Shown here one piece after another: positions 24,318 through 32,460 of a DNA stretch of 64,000 bases. The first letter of the stretch is position 1, and every line of letters starts with the position of its first letter. The translations under genes and the position numbers were made by a program. Below the pieces are notes generated by a model. The model was not told where the DNA came from. It did no database searches and was given only the letters and a program-made list of their open reading frames with translations. Origin of the DNA: Levilactobacillus yonginensis (GTDB lineage Bacteria; Bacillota; Bacilli; Lactobacillales; Lactobacillaceae); contig NZ_OZ061549.1 of assembly GCF_964065165.1 (NCBI RefSeq), forward strand, positions 2,232,001 through 2,296,000. Direction: 5' to 3'.

Positions 24318-25745
24318 TTATTTCTTCTCCACGTCCCGCAATCGCTTAAATTCTTCATCGCCCAATAAATGGTGCAATGCCGTATTGGCAGGCTGATGCT
24401 CCTTGCGTCCCAACCAGTAAAACAGTAATCCCAGCCCAATCCACACGGCCAGCATAATGTATTCGGTTGGCCAGGCTAAGGCAACTGGCGACTTCGGGTA
24501 TAGCGTGCCGATGGCAATGGTCACCGCTAACAGCCCACCCAACATACTTGGCCAGAGTCGCTTTAGTCGAAAGCCCCCGTGGAGCGTTGGATAATCTCGG
24601 CGAATCCGCCACAGAGCCATTGCCGTGATGGCCCAAGCCATTGCTACGAAGAAGCCCCCTAAATCCAGGAAGTAGGTCATGGCACCTTTGCCCAGCCAGC
24701 CGAAGCCAACCGCAAATACCAGTACCAAAATCGTCGCGTTTACCGGTGTATTGTGTTTTTCATTAATCCTAGCAAACTGCTGTGGCAACAAACCTGCTCG
24801 AGATAATGAGAGGATTAGCCGGGGGGCCGCCGTGAACAGTCCAATGAAGCTCGTTAGCAATCCCAAGAAGGCAATCAGGTAGGCCGCCGTTCCCAGTAGT
24901 GGGAACCCCGCCTCCGTGTACGCCTTAATGGAGCCCATGCTGAATTTAGCCGTTTTCTGCCATGGGTAGACCCACGCACTTGCTAGCAGCACCACGATGT
25001 AGTAGCTGGCCGCCAACAAAATGGCGCCCACGACTGCTTTTCCAATTTTGCGGGGTGGCATAGCCGCTTCCTCTGCCAGAATCGTGACGACTTCCCAACC
25101 GGTCAGAAACGTCATGGCCGGGAGTACAAAACGAATCACGTTAGCCCAAGGGTCCGTTCCGGTACTAAACGCAGGCCAAAAGTTGTGGACACTCCCTTGG
25201 GTAAAGCCAGTGCCCACCAAGGTACCGCCTAAGATGACCAGACCAATGAACAGGACCGCTTGCACGCCCGCCGTCAATTTAGTGCCCCGGACATTTAGCG
25301 CGAAAATTAAGAGCGTGAAGGCCACACCAATCGCCAGCTCCATCAGTGACACGTGGGCGCCAGCAATGGTGTAGCCAGGTCCTGCCGATATCTGGGGGAC
25401 CAACGTTGCCAGTAACATACTGCTGGCCGTTACGTAGAAGGAGAGGGCACTCAGGTAGGCTCCCAGAATTGCCCACCCTGTCGCAAAACCCAGTCGTTTA
25501 CCGAACGCAAGGTAACTGTACACGACTGGCCCACCACTACGGGGGAAAATTGAGGAGAGCTCGGCGAAGGAGAGAGAGGCGAGCACGGTGATAAAGGTGG
25601 CTAGCACAAAGCCGAAGATTTCGCCCCCAGCCCCGTATTTATCGAAGAAGATACCGTTCGTGTAAATCCAGCTACTCCCAATAACACTGGAGGCTCCCAG
25701 AATTAAGAGACGGGGAAATGAAATGTGGCGGGACAAATTCTGCAT
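24318..25745 (-). CDS. APC superfamily amino acid/amine permease
   Basis: A 475-residue integral membrane protein with about twelve helices. The first helix has the APC signature ILGASSVIGSSWIYTNGIFF (unwound GxG region replaced by GSS), then ELSSIFPRSGGPVVYSYLAF in helix 2-3 and ETLGWEVVTILAEEA-like TGWEVVTILAEEAAMPPRKI in helix 6, all typical of the AGT/YcaM group. The substrate may be an amino acid or amine. It is divergent from the tannase gene with 298 bp between, so the two may be co-regulated; a role in aromatic acid uptake is only a guess from position. Ribosome site weak. Confidence 0.88.
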   Translation of the reverse strand: MQNLSRHISFPRLLILGASSVIGSSWIYTNGIFFDKYGAGGEIFGFVLATFITVLASLSFAELSSIFPRSGGPVVYSYLAFGKRLGFATGWAILGAYLSALSFYVTASSMLLATLVPQISAGPGYTIAGAHVSLMELAIGVAFTLLIFALNVRGTKLTAGVQAVLFIGLVILGGTLVGTGFTQGSVHNFWPAFSTGTDPWANVIRFVLPAMTFLTGWEVVTILAEEAAMPPRKIGKAVVGAILLAASYYIVVLLASAWVYPWQKTAKFSMGSIKAYTEAGFPLLGTAAYLIAFLGLLTSFIGLFTAAPRLILSLSRAGLLPQQFARINEKHNTPVNATILVLVFAVGFGWLGKGAMTYFLDLGGFFVAMAWAITAMALWRIRRDYPTLHGGFRLKRLWPSMLGGLLAVTIAIGTLYPKSPVALAWPTEYIMLAVWIGLGLLFYWLGRKEHQPANTALHHLLGDEEFKRLRDVEKK

Positions 25746-25906
25746 GGTTATCGCTCGCTTTCATGGATTAACTAGAATTTCAATATTTATGTACTTGTGA
25801 AATTATGCTTTCCTCATTCTAACTGATGGTTGCGCTTACAACAACGGAAATGACTCGGTAAATTCACAAACTATTTCTGGATAGTTAGAACGGTAAACGC
25901 GAGTGA

Positions 25907-26008
25907 ATTTGCTAGGGGCTAGTTAACCGGTCATTGTCCCGCTTGGTGGTCGTGACCGTTATTTCAGCTAGCAAATCAATTGCACACCTTATGATTTTCC
26001 ACTACAGT
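25907..26008 (+). promoter_or_regulatory. Tannase promoter with nested inverted repeats
   Basis: ATTTGCTAG (25907-25915) and CTAGCAAAT (25968-25976) enclose a second pair GGTCA (25929-25933) / TGACC (25953-25957). Immediately downstream are TTGCAC (25980-25985), 17 bp, TACAGT (26003-26008). The layout suggests an activator or repressor site just upstream of the -35 box, shared with the divergent permease. No regulator gene is adjacent. Confidence 0.55.
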
Positions 26009-26043
26009 AAGGTTAATCAACTAACTGAAACGGAGGACTGACG

Positions 26044-27456
26044 ATGACGGATCCACTACGGTTTAATGAAAAAAATTACGACTCAGCAACGGCGACCGTG
26101 GGGACAACCCGGGTAACTTACCGCGCCTTTAAGGATCTAACCTACGTGGCACAACCAGTTGATGACTGTCAGAAGCTCAATATTTTCGTACCAGAGGGCT
26201 ACTTTAACGGCCAGGCCATCAATGGCTATACGCGGGTTACGGCCCCCATCTTCATGCCTAATACCGTCGGGGGGTATTTACCCGGGCCCCGAGACTTCCC
26301 TGGCAATCCAGCGCCGTATAGTAGGAGTACCACTATTCTTCAGGCTCTGAAACGGGGCTACGTCGTTGTCTCAGCCGGATTACGAGGACGGACGACGCAG
26401 AACATACAAAACGAGTATTTGGGTAAGGCACCCGCCTTTATTGTAGATATGAAGGCTGCCGTGCGCTACGTAAAATACAATGCGGGCTGGCTTCCGGGTA
26501 ATCCTGATCGCATCATCACCAATGGTACCAGTGCGGGTGGGGCGACCTCAGCCTTGATGGGGGCCAGTGGAAACGCTGATTTCTTTGAGACGCCCTTACA
26601 AGAAATTGGCGCGGCCCCGGCTACGGACGATATTTTTGCAGTTTCAGCGTACTGCCCGGTGCACAATCTGGCGCACGCCGATGCCGCTTACGAGTGGCAA
26701 TTCAACGGTATCAACCAGTGGCACCGTCAACGCGTTCGCATTGAAAATAATCAGCGAATCTGTACGCCGATTCACGGCCAACTTTCGCCGGATGAACAGG
26801 GGTTGTCGCGTGAGCTCAAAGCAGCATTTGTGCCGTATCTTAATAGCTTGGGACTCAGAGATATTGCTGGTAATCCGTTGACCTTAGATGCAACCGGTGA
26901 GGGGAGTTTTAAACAAGAGATTGAGCGCGCAATTTTAATGTCCGCCCAGCGGGCACTAGCTGCTGGAACCGATGTGACTAAGTATGCTGGCATTACGGTA
27001 AGTAATCGTACGGTGACTGGGCTCGACTGGTCCCGTTACTTACGGGCCATTACACGAATGAAGAGTGTTCCGGCCTTTGATGCTTTGGACCTCGGTAATC
27101 CTGAAAATGACCTGTTTGGCAATCGATTGACACCGGCCCGACACTTTACTCAGTTTTCGCAGGACCATTCAACGGTTTCGGCGTTGCTGGCTGACCCGTT
27201 ATTGGTTGCCGCAGTGAATCCCGTAACGTACTTGATGACTAAGCAGAGTCACGTGGCTCCTCACTGGCGGATTCGTCACGGAGCAGCGGACCGGGATACG
27301 TCGTTTGCTATCCCTATGATTTTAGCCACGAAATTAGCCAACCGAGGCTATGATGTTGATTTTAAGTTACCGTGGGCGACACCCCACAGCGGTGACTACG
27401 ATTTGCCTGAACTTTTTCGGTGGATCGACAATCTCTGTCAAACCGCAACTAAATAG
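26044..27456 (+). CDS. tanB: Tannase (tannin acyl hydrolase), TanB/TanLp1 type
   Basis: A 470-residue intracellular serine esterase. It closely follows the L. plantarum tannase TanLp1 as I know it: MPNTVGGYLPGP, ALKRGYVVVSAGLRGRTT, KAPAFIVDMKAAVRYVKYN, the nucleophile Ser163 in NGTSAGGATSAL, SAYCPVHNLAHADAAYEWQF, RIRHGAADRDTSFAIP with the acid residue (Asp416, aligned with Asp419 of TanLp1) and PHSGDYD with His448 (aligned with His451). It hydrolyses galloyl esters and simple gallates, a trait of plant-adapted lactobacilli. No signal peptide. CGGAGG precedes the ATG. Gallate decarboxylase genes are not nearby. Confidence 0.95.
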   Translation: MTDPLRFNEKNYDSATATVGTTRVTYRAFKDLTYVAQPVDDCQKLNIFVPEGYFNGQAINGYTRVTAPIFMPNTVGGYLPGPRDFPGNPAPYSRSTTILQALKRGYVVVSAGLRGRTTQNIQNEYLGKAPAFIVDMKAAVRYVKYNAGWLPGNPDRIITNGTSAGGATSALMGASGNADFFETPLQEIGAAPATDDIFAVSAYCPVHNLAHADAAYEWQFNGINQWHRQRVRIENNQRICTPIHGQLSPDEQGLSRELKAAFVPYLNSLGLRDIAGNPLTLDATGEGSFKQEIERAILMSAQRALAAGTDVTKYAGITVSNRTVTGLDWSRYLRAITRMKSVPAFDALDLGNPENDLFGNRLTPARHFTQFSQDHSTVSALLADPLLVAAVNPVTYLMTKQSHVAPHWRIRHGAADRDTSFAIPMILATKLANRGYDVDFKLPWATPHSGDYDLPELFRWIDNLCQTATK

Positions 27457-27466
27457 GCTTTGATGG

Positions 27467-27498
27467 CACCCTACGTCATGTATGTAGGGTGTTTTTTT
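27467..27498 (+). terminator. Terminator after tannase
   Basis: CACCCTAC, 9-base loop, GTAGGGTG then T7. Confidence 0.92.
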
Positions 27499-27502
27499 AG
27501 AC

Positions 27503-28622
27503 GACGAATTTACAATTGAAGTGCAACAAGTAAGAAGAAAATAAAAAAGAACTCATAGCCTGAGTCCTGTAAAATGAAGTCACCACAACAATCACTTAAA
27601 GGAGATCTTAGGCTATGAGTCCGTACAATCATCTTACCTTAAAAGACCGAGAATGCATACTGTTAGGAGTCACTTTAAACGATACTTATCAAGGTATTGC
27701 GGAGAAAATTGGCTGCTCAAAAGCCACCGTATCACGCGAAATTAAGCGCAACGGTGGCCGTGATGCATATTCAGCTGTCAAAGCACAAGAGAACTATCAG
27801 AGACGGCGACTGAAAAGCCGACGTCCTAGGATCTTAGCTGACTTGAAACTACGAGATTTTGTCCTTCACCGCATCGTTCAATGCCAATGGTCTCCGGAAC
27901 AAATCTCAGGCCGTTTAGTTCACGAAAATAGCGAATGGCAAATCAGTTACAATACTATTTATCGCGGAATTAAACTCGATAATTTAGGGATTAAACGCAA
28001 GAGTCACGGTGCTCGTGGTTTTGCCCGAAAGTTGCGCCACCGTGGCAAAACCCGTAAGGTCAAAGGAACGGTTAACGAACGACGTGGTCGGTTTAACGAA
28101 GTTCTTTCAGTTCATGAACGACCAGTTTCGTGTAATAAACGGAGCTGGTTCGGCCATTGGGAAGGCGACACCGTTCGGGGTAAAACTGGGCGTTCAGCTT
28201 TGGTTACATTGGTGGACCGTAAATCACGGTACTTATTGTCTCAACGAGTTTCCAAAGTAAACGCCAAGAACGTCACGCAAGCTATGATTGACCTACTGCA
28301 TACTGTGACGCCCAAACGAGTTCGTACGCTTACGCCGGATCGTGGAACTGAATTCGCAGGATACCGCGAAGTTAGTCAAGAACTTGGTATTCCAGTCTAT
28401 TTCCCAGATCCACATGCGCCCCAGCAACGGGGAACCAATGAGAATACCAATGGCCTTATTCGTGAGTACTTCCCCAAGGGAACCGATTTAGATCAGCTCA
28501 CTGACCAAGATATTTATCAGTTCGTTGAAGTGCTAAATAACCGACCACGCAAGATTTTAGGCTGGAAGAGTCCATCTGAAGTTTTCTTTGGGACAAAGTT
28601 ACACTTGATTTGACAATTCGTC
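27503..28622 (+). mobile_element. IS30 family insertion sequence, complete
   Basis: A ~1,120-bp element. Its left end GACGAATTTACAATTGAAGT and the inverse complement of its right end GACGAATTGTCAAATCAAGT continue to ...GCAAC/...GTAAC, with 20 of 25 positions equal. An AC dinucleotide flanks both sides (27501-27502, 28623-28624) and may be a 2-bp target duplication. It holds one intact IS30 transposase gene and landed just behind the tannase terminator. Confidence 0.85.
27615..28613 (+). CDS. IS30 family transposase
   Basis: A 332-residue DDE recombinase. The N-terminal helix-turn-helix YQGIAEKIGCSKATVSREIK is the IS30 signature, followed by a linker rich in Arg and the rve core: HWEGDTVRGKTGRSALVTLV, LTPDRGTEFAGY and PQQRGTNENTNGLIREYFPK (DDE residues). 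It ends with the family LNNRPRKILGWKSPSEVFF. AAAGGAGA precedes the ATG. No frameshift seen, so it is probably functional. Confidence 0.96.
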   Translation: MSPYNHLTLKDRECILLGVTLNDTYQGIAEKIGCSKATVSREIKRNGGRDAYSAVKAQENYQRRRLKSRRPRILADLKLRDFVLHRIVQCQWSPEQISGRLVHENSEWQISYNTIYRGIKLDNLGIKRKSHGARGFARKLRHRGKTRKVKGTVNERRGRFNEVLSVHERPVSCNKRSWFGHWEGDTVRGKTGRSALVTLVDRKSRYLLSQRVSKVNAKNVTQAMIDLLHTVTPKRVRTLTPDRGTEFAGYREVSQELGIPVYFPDPHAPQQRGTNENTNGLIREYFPKGTDLDQLTDQDIYQFVEVLNNRPRKILGWKSPSEVFFGTKLHLI

Positions 28623-28651
28623 ACAGCCAAAATAAAAAAGTTTGCATTTTA

Positions 28652-28816
28652 ATACCCCGTGGGGTATATTAATCTTCGTTCTTGATTGGCGGTAATCATT
28701 TAGCCTTGAAATTAATACGAAACGAATTGTAGCTGTCGCCATCGGGAAGATGGTGACTTCAATTCGATGCTCTTTAGCCGTTCGCCGACCAATCATCAAA
28801 TACCCCAGTGGGGATT
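28652..28816 (+). promoter_or_regulatory. Two CsoR/CstR-type operators upstream of thioredoxin
   Basis: ATACCCC-GT-GGGGTAT (28652-28667) is a perfect palindrome inside a promoter spacer (TTTGCA, 18 bp, TATATT). A second, imperfect copy ATACCCC-AGT-GGGGATT lies at 28800-28816, just upstream of the thioredoxin ribosome site. Such ATACCC...GGGTAT elements are bound by CsoR-family repressors (copper, persulfide or formaldehyde sensing). No intact gene lies between the two sites (28670-28800), which may be the remains of a first gene. Confidence 0.65.
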
Positions 28817-28846
28817 ATCCAATCGAAAATGCGGAGGTACCAGATT

Positions 28847-29170
28847 ATGATTCAAGAAATTCACGATCAAAATTTTGATCAAGAAACGAATACGGGCGTT
28901 ACCGTTGTCGACTTTCGAGCCGACTGGTGCCCACCTTGTAAGATGATGGACCCAATTCTCAAGAGTCTGTCTGAGAGTGATGAGTTTCAAGGAAAAGTTA
29001 GATTCACGTCGCTAAACGTTGATCATGATCAGGAAGTTGCCAGTCGATTCGATGTTCAGGGAATTCCTACTTTTCTAATCAAGAAAGATGGTCAGGTTGT
29101 GAGCCGATTAGTCGGTGCGCGGCCAAAGCCAATGTTTGCAGCAGAGCTGAAGAAAGTACTAGGTGACTAA
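28847..29170 (+). CDS. Thioredoxin family protein with WCPPC active site
   Basis: A 107-residue single thioredoxin domain. VVDFRADWCPPCKMMDPIL holds the redox pair Cys28/Cys31 with Pro-Pro between them instead of the usual Gly-Pro; GIPTFLIKKDGQ carries the cis-Pro. It should reduce disulfides or persulfides in the cytoplasm. GGAGGT precedes ATG 28847. It overlaps the next, broken reductase by one base (TAATG), and a CsoR-type operator lies upstream, so it was probably part of a copper- or sulfide-stress operon with its own dedicated reductase rather than a general thioredoxin. Confidence 0.9.
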   Translation: MIQEIHDQNFDQETNTGVTVVDFRADWCPPCKMMDPILKSLSESDEFQGKVRFTSLNVDHDQEVASRFDVQGIPTFLIKKDGQVVSRLVGARPKPMFAAELKKVLGD

Positions 29171-29633
29171 TGAGTAAAAAATTTGATTACATTGTGTTGG
29201 GTAGTGGCCCAGCGGCTTATGGATTAACGACGGCCTTAAAAGCAGCTGGTAGTACGAAGACCGCATTGATTATTGATAATGATCTATTTAGGGAACCTGC
29301 CCGAATTATGGGGGCGAACCTAAAATCTTTTTAGAAGGCGCCGTTCGGAACGTCTTGATTGCTCGTCAATTGCAAGGACGTGGTATTCAACAGCCTGCTA
29401 AGATTGACTGGTCGACGTTGATGACCACCCAGCAGGCGACGTTTGCCCCTTATCCAGCCAATGCTCGGGCAGCCTTTCAGACCGACTATGTGAAAACGTT
29501 GCAGGGAACTGCTAGTTTTATCTTAGCCCCTTTTGGCATACCAGCAGTGGATTTACAAACTGTCGACAGTTTGTTTTTTCAAATAACCAAGTCCCAGCGT
29601 TCAGGTTTACATCTCATGCGGGGGTTTCTATAG
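29170..29633 (+). pseudogene. Frameshifted, truncated FAD/NAD disulfide reductase
   Basis: The reading frame opens MSKKFDYIVLGSGPAAYGLT (FAD GxGxxA loop) but stops at 29331-29333. Shifting by one base near 29291-29297 restores the class I reductase redox block: T-C-P-N-Y-G-G-E-P-K-I-F-L-E-G. Comparison with the family pattern (GGTCxNxGCxPK) shows a one-base loss in the G-run and also a Cys-to-Gly change at the second redox Cys. The frame then runs to 29633 and ends after ~150 residues, far short of ~440, so the 3' part is gone too. It was the partner of the upstream thioredoxin; it cannot work now. Confidence 0.85.
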
Positions 29634-29662
29634 TCAAGGTAGAAGCGGAAGAGGTGACGACT

Positions 29663-30025
29663 ATGCAGAAGCTGTACGTATTTGTGCCGTTGCTCAACGT
29701 CGTCGGGTGTCTGTACTTTCTACTGATTATTTCGCTAGAACCCGCGCAGACTAGCCTGGGCCTAGACTTGGTCTGGGAGCAACCGGACGTGTTATTGGTG
29801 GGCGGCATGTTGTTCATCATCTTAGTGACTAGCGTGGCAAAAAGCCGACTAGCTAAAATGTTGGGGTTAGTCATTAACATGGTGGTAATCGGGATGATGT
29901 CGGTCTTTTTATGGTGGCTCCACGTTCCAGTATTGGTCACAGATTATCTGTGGTTGTGGGCCCTGCTCATGATTTTTAACGTGTGTTTAATTGGCTGGGG
30001 CTGGATGCAGCTATGGGGAAAGTAA
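29663..30025 (+). CDS. Small membrane protein of unknown function
   Basis: A 120-residue protein with about four hydrophobic helices (starting MQKLYVFVPLLNVVGCLYFLL) and almost no loops. ATG 29663 fits the GAAGAGG site 7 bases upstream better than GTG 29654. I do not recognise a family. It lies just behind the broken reductase and may be a leftover neighbour or an independent gene. No known motif or charged helix that would suggest transport. Confidence 0.65.
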   Translation: MQKLYVFVPLLNVVGCLYFLLIISLEPAQTSLGLDLVWEQPDVLLVGGMLFIILVTSVAKSRLAKMLGLVINMVVIGMMSVFLWWLHVPVLVTDYLWLWALLMIFNVCLIGWGWMQLWGK

Positions 30026-30033
30026 GAGTGCAA

Positions 30034-30145
30034 ATGCGGACGGTTAGCTGGCAAGCGTTAACGTCGTTAGGACGAGAATTCCGGTCCTGAATTCTTGTTA
30101 TAACGGGGTTAAGCAGAACCAGCTGTCCGCAATTGCACGTTCAGC
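30034..30145 (+). repeat. Dispersed repeat, diverged copy F (5' module)
   Basis: Shares GGTTAGC, GTTAACGTC, the central hairpin position (here GGACGAGAATTC/GAATTCTTG-like arms) and CGGGGTTAAGCAG with copies A-C, and has outer arms GCGGAC/GTCCGC that pair. The 3' terminator module is replaced by an unrelated terminator at 30156-30198. Confidence 0.5.
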
Positions 30146-30155
30146 CACAGAAATC

Positions 30156-30198
30156 AAAAAACTGCTGTCACACCAAATTCCAGTGTGGCAGCAGTTTT
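30156..30198. terminator. Terminator between convergent genes
   Basis: ACTGCTGtCACAC (30161-30173) with GTGTGgCAGCAGT (30183-30195), flanked by A6 and T4; serves the deformylase-like gene on the minus strand and the membrane protein on the plus strand. Confidence 0.88.
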
Positions 30199-30254
30199 AA
30201 ATTAGTTAGTATTTCAGCAAATTCCAGGGATGTTTCTCTTTTTCCGACGTCAGC

Positions 30255-30665
30255 TTAGATTAAGATACCGTTGCAGTGGTCAATCTCGTGTTGAATGATT
30301 TGGGCCACAAAGCCAGTGAAGGTCTGATGTTGGCGTTGGAAATTCTGATTGTCAAACGTGACATCGATCGTTTGGAATCGTTTCGCCGGTCGTTCGCCAG
30401 TTAAAGACAAGCAACCTTCCTGAGTGTCGTACGAACCGGATTTCTTAGTGATGGTGGGGTTGATCATGGCGACCGGGAACACGCCCATATCCACCACAAT
30501 AATCCGCAAGTTAGTGCCAATCATATTGGCGGCCATACCCACGCAGTTGTCACTGTTAGCTTTTAAAGTGTCTAAAAGGTCCGTTACGGTGGCTGCATCA
30601 GCCTTGGTAGCGGGAGTAGATTTTTGTGCTAAGCGGGTTTGATCGTGTATAACGGGTTTAATCAT
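30255..30665 (-). CDS. Peptide deformylase-like protein, altered motif 1
   Basis: A 136-residue protein of the deformylase family. I chose ATG 30665 (MIKPVIHD), which is the family start and overlaps the upstream gene by 8 bases. Motif 2 (QEGCLSL) and motif 3 (QHEIDHCNGI, metal ligands HExxH) are intact, but motif 1 reads GMAANMIG: the catalytic Gln of GxxAAxQ is Met. Family members with this change are common as a second deformylase-like copy in lactobacilli, and their activity is doubtful. It is shorter than standard enzymes (~165-185). It forms a two-gene unit with the DUF1697 gene. Confidence 0.85.
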   Translation of the reverse strand: MIKPVIHDQTRLAQKSTPATKADAATVTDLLDTLKANSDNCVGMAANMIGTNLRIIVVDMGVFPVAMINPTITKKSGSYDTQEGCLSLTGERPAKRFQTIDVTFDNQNFQRQHQTFTGFVAQIIQHEIDHCNGILI

Positions 30666-31206
30666 GAGGGGCCTCCAGAAAGTTTTTGAGTTTGACGGTC
30701 GTGTTGTAGTTTCGGGCACTGGTCTGTTTGTAGAAAGCAGTCCCAGCGATTTTGGCATAGAAAGAGCGGCTGAAATTAATTTTTAATGTTGACGTCCAAA
30801 AGATGATATTCGGCGTAATCAGAATTCGGTCGTAGTCAGCAGTTTGGTGCTCAGCGAGCCAGTCATCCCATTGCGTTTCGTAAGAGTTAAGCTTAAACAG
30901 GGCGTTGTGTCGCAATTGAGGATCGGCGCCCCACCAAGCTGGTGCGAGGGCCAAGTCCGCCAGAAAGTCCGACTGTGTGAGTAACCGGAAGTCGATGGGA
31001 AAGTCAAAGTTAGTTGTCAAAATTTCAGTTACGATTGTCTCACAAATGGCTGCGGGTTGGTCACTGGAGACGAATAAATTACCACTATTAATGTATGAGC
31101 GAACGTCGGTGAAACCACCAGCGGTTAACAGAGCTCGAAGATCTGCCATGGGAACACGATGCTTGCCGCCCACGTTAATGCCTCGAAGCAGTAAGAGATA
31201 GTTCAA
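30658..31206 (-). CDS. DUF1697 protein
   Basis: A 182-residue cytoplasmic protein. MNYLLLLRGINVGGKHRVPM and DVRSYINSGNLFVSS are the defining DUF1697 strands (LLRGINVGG, YixSGNv). The family has a duplicated ferredoxin-like fold and no established function. GGAGGGC precedes the ATG. The 3' end overlaps the deformylase-like gene by 8 bases, so they should be translated together. Confidence 0.9.
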   Translation of the reverse strand: MNYLLLLRGINVGGKHRVPMADLRALLTAGGFTDVRSYINSGNLFVSSDQPAAICETIVTEILTTNFDFPIDFRLLTQSDFLADLALAPAWWGADPQLRHNALFKLNSYETQWDDWLAEHQTADYDRILITPNIIFWTSTLKINFSRSFYAKIAGTAFYKQTSARNYNTTVKLKNFLEAPHD

Positions 31207-31392
31207 GGGAAGCCCTCCTTTCAGTTAGTATTGATCCTATTATGAACAACGATAAGCGAAGCGGATTAAGTTTGCAACCAGTTTAGTGAACTGATTATCG
31301 GCGCTAAAGGGTCAGTGACGAGGACTACCTCCCCATGGCTAGCTGGTGTATACTGCGAATTGTACCTGATAATTAACCAATTGGAGGATTCT

Positions 31393-31926
31393 ATGATGAA
31401 GAAAAAGACGTTGTTTGTCGTCATGTTATTGGCTGGAGTTTCGTTCGGTGGCCTGGCAGTCACGACACCGACGACGGTGCAAGCTAAGACGCGGTCGCTA
31501 ACCACTTTTCCCCAGCGTTACCGGCACACTTGGTATCATTACATAGGTCATGGCAAGTACGATACGCAGAAATTTACCGCCAAGACTTGGCAGTATACGT
31601 CCCATGCGGGTGGTTACGTGAAAGTAAAGTCGAGCCTACACCCAACCAATACTTATTCCTATCAACATAAGGAGCATTCAAGCTGGGTATTTGGGAGTAC
31701 ACTTTTTGCCCGGAAGGCCCACTGGATCAACATTAAACTCTGGAAGCAGAATGCGGGCTACGGCGACTACTATAAGACGAGTACCAAGAAGTATCATGGT
31801 AAAAAGATTTCAACGTTATCAGCGGCTTCTGGTCTGGTTCAGACGTCTGATCACTACTACCGTTCCAAGAAGGTTGCCAAGCAACTGAAAAACCATCACT
31901 TTAAGGGTGAAGTTTATGAACATTAA
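31393..31926 (+). CDS. Small secreted protein, family paralogous to 37144 gene
   Basis: A 177-residue exported protein. I chose ATG 31393 for the GGAGG site. Residues 1-32 are a signal peptide (MMKKKTLFVVMLLAGV ... VQAKT). The mature part is rich in Tyr, His, Lys and Trp, with PQRYRHTWYHY near the start and HYYRSKKVAKQLKNHHFKGE at the end; both blocks recur in the gene at 37144. I do not recognise a domain and no wall anchor is present, so it is probably released or held by charge. It sits upstream of the exosortase G locus in the same direction with its own terminator. Confidence 0.8.
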   Translation: MMKKKTLFVVMLLAGVSFGGLAVTTPTTVQAKTRSLTTFPQRYRHTWYHYIGHGKYDTQKFTAKTWQYTSHAGGYVKVKSSLHPTNTYSYQHKEHSSWVFGSTLFARKAHWINIKLWKQNAGYGDYYKTSTKKYHGKKISTLSAASGLVQTSDHYYRSKKVAKQLKNHHFKGEVYEH

Positions 31927-31963
31927 GTAATTTTTGAATAGGATAAATAATTCTTGAAAACAA

Positions 31964-32012
31964 GTGCCACTTCGTGAGTGCATTGAGTAAGCTCACGGAG
32001 AGGCATTTTTAA
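31964..32012 (+). terminator. Terminator after small secreted protein
   Basis: TGCC-CTTCGTGAG and CTCACGGAG-GGCA pair around a 13-base loop, followed by T5. Confidence 0.75.
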
Positions 32013-32193
32013 TTTGCCAGTTTTGATGAAAAAGGGAGTTACAAACCTCACCTGAATTTCGTTAGTAACAGTAGGGAGGTTCCTCCAGTTCATGTGCTTA
32101 AACCAACATTCCGGTCAACTTGCAATTGCACCCATGTATGGTAAAATGACTATCCAGCAATAATTAACACCACTTATTACTTAATCGGCTAAG

Positions 32194-32237
32194 CTTGTTT
32201 TACAACTGAGTAATAGTATCAGTAATCGTAAAACAAG
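32194..32237. repeat. Inverted repeat upstream of exosortase locus
   Basis: CTTGTTTTAC (32194-32203) and GTAAAACAAG (32228-32237) are exact inverse complements; inside, ACTGA and TCAGT also pair, so a long hairpin is possible. It lies ~220 bp upstream of the exosortase substrate gene. Function unknown: operator, RNA structure or remnant of a mobile element end. The rest of 32013-32372 shows no gene. Confidence 0.5.
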
Positions 32238-32372
32238 TGTAGCTGCAGGTTGGCAGGAACGGGCTATTGGTTTAGGCCACTGCGCTACATGCTTTCAGTA
32301 AATGAGAAATCGATGTAAAACAATCTAAACTCTTTAGCCAATTCAACGGATATGATAGACAAACGATAGTTA

Positions 32373-32400
32373 TTTAAGGTGGAAGTCGCTACAATATAGT
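32373..32400 (+). promoter_or_regulatory. Candidate promoter of the exosortase G operon
   Basis: TTTAAG (32373-32378), 16-bp spacer, TATAGT (32395-32400), about 60 bases upstream of the first gene of the operon. Read by eye. Confidence 0.45.
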
Positions 32401-32460
32401 AGAAATCCATTAATGGATTATTGATTAATGACAGGTACAAGAGTCAGAGGAGGAATGAAC

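Noticed and set aside
28670..28800. Possible remnant gene between the two CsoR-type operators
   Set aside because: Short frame pieces exist (for example LIGGNHLALKLIRNEL), but no family could be recognised, so it is mentioned only as a possibility.
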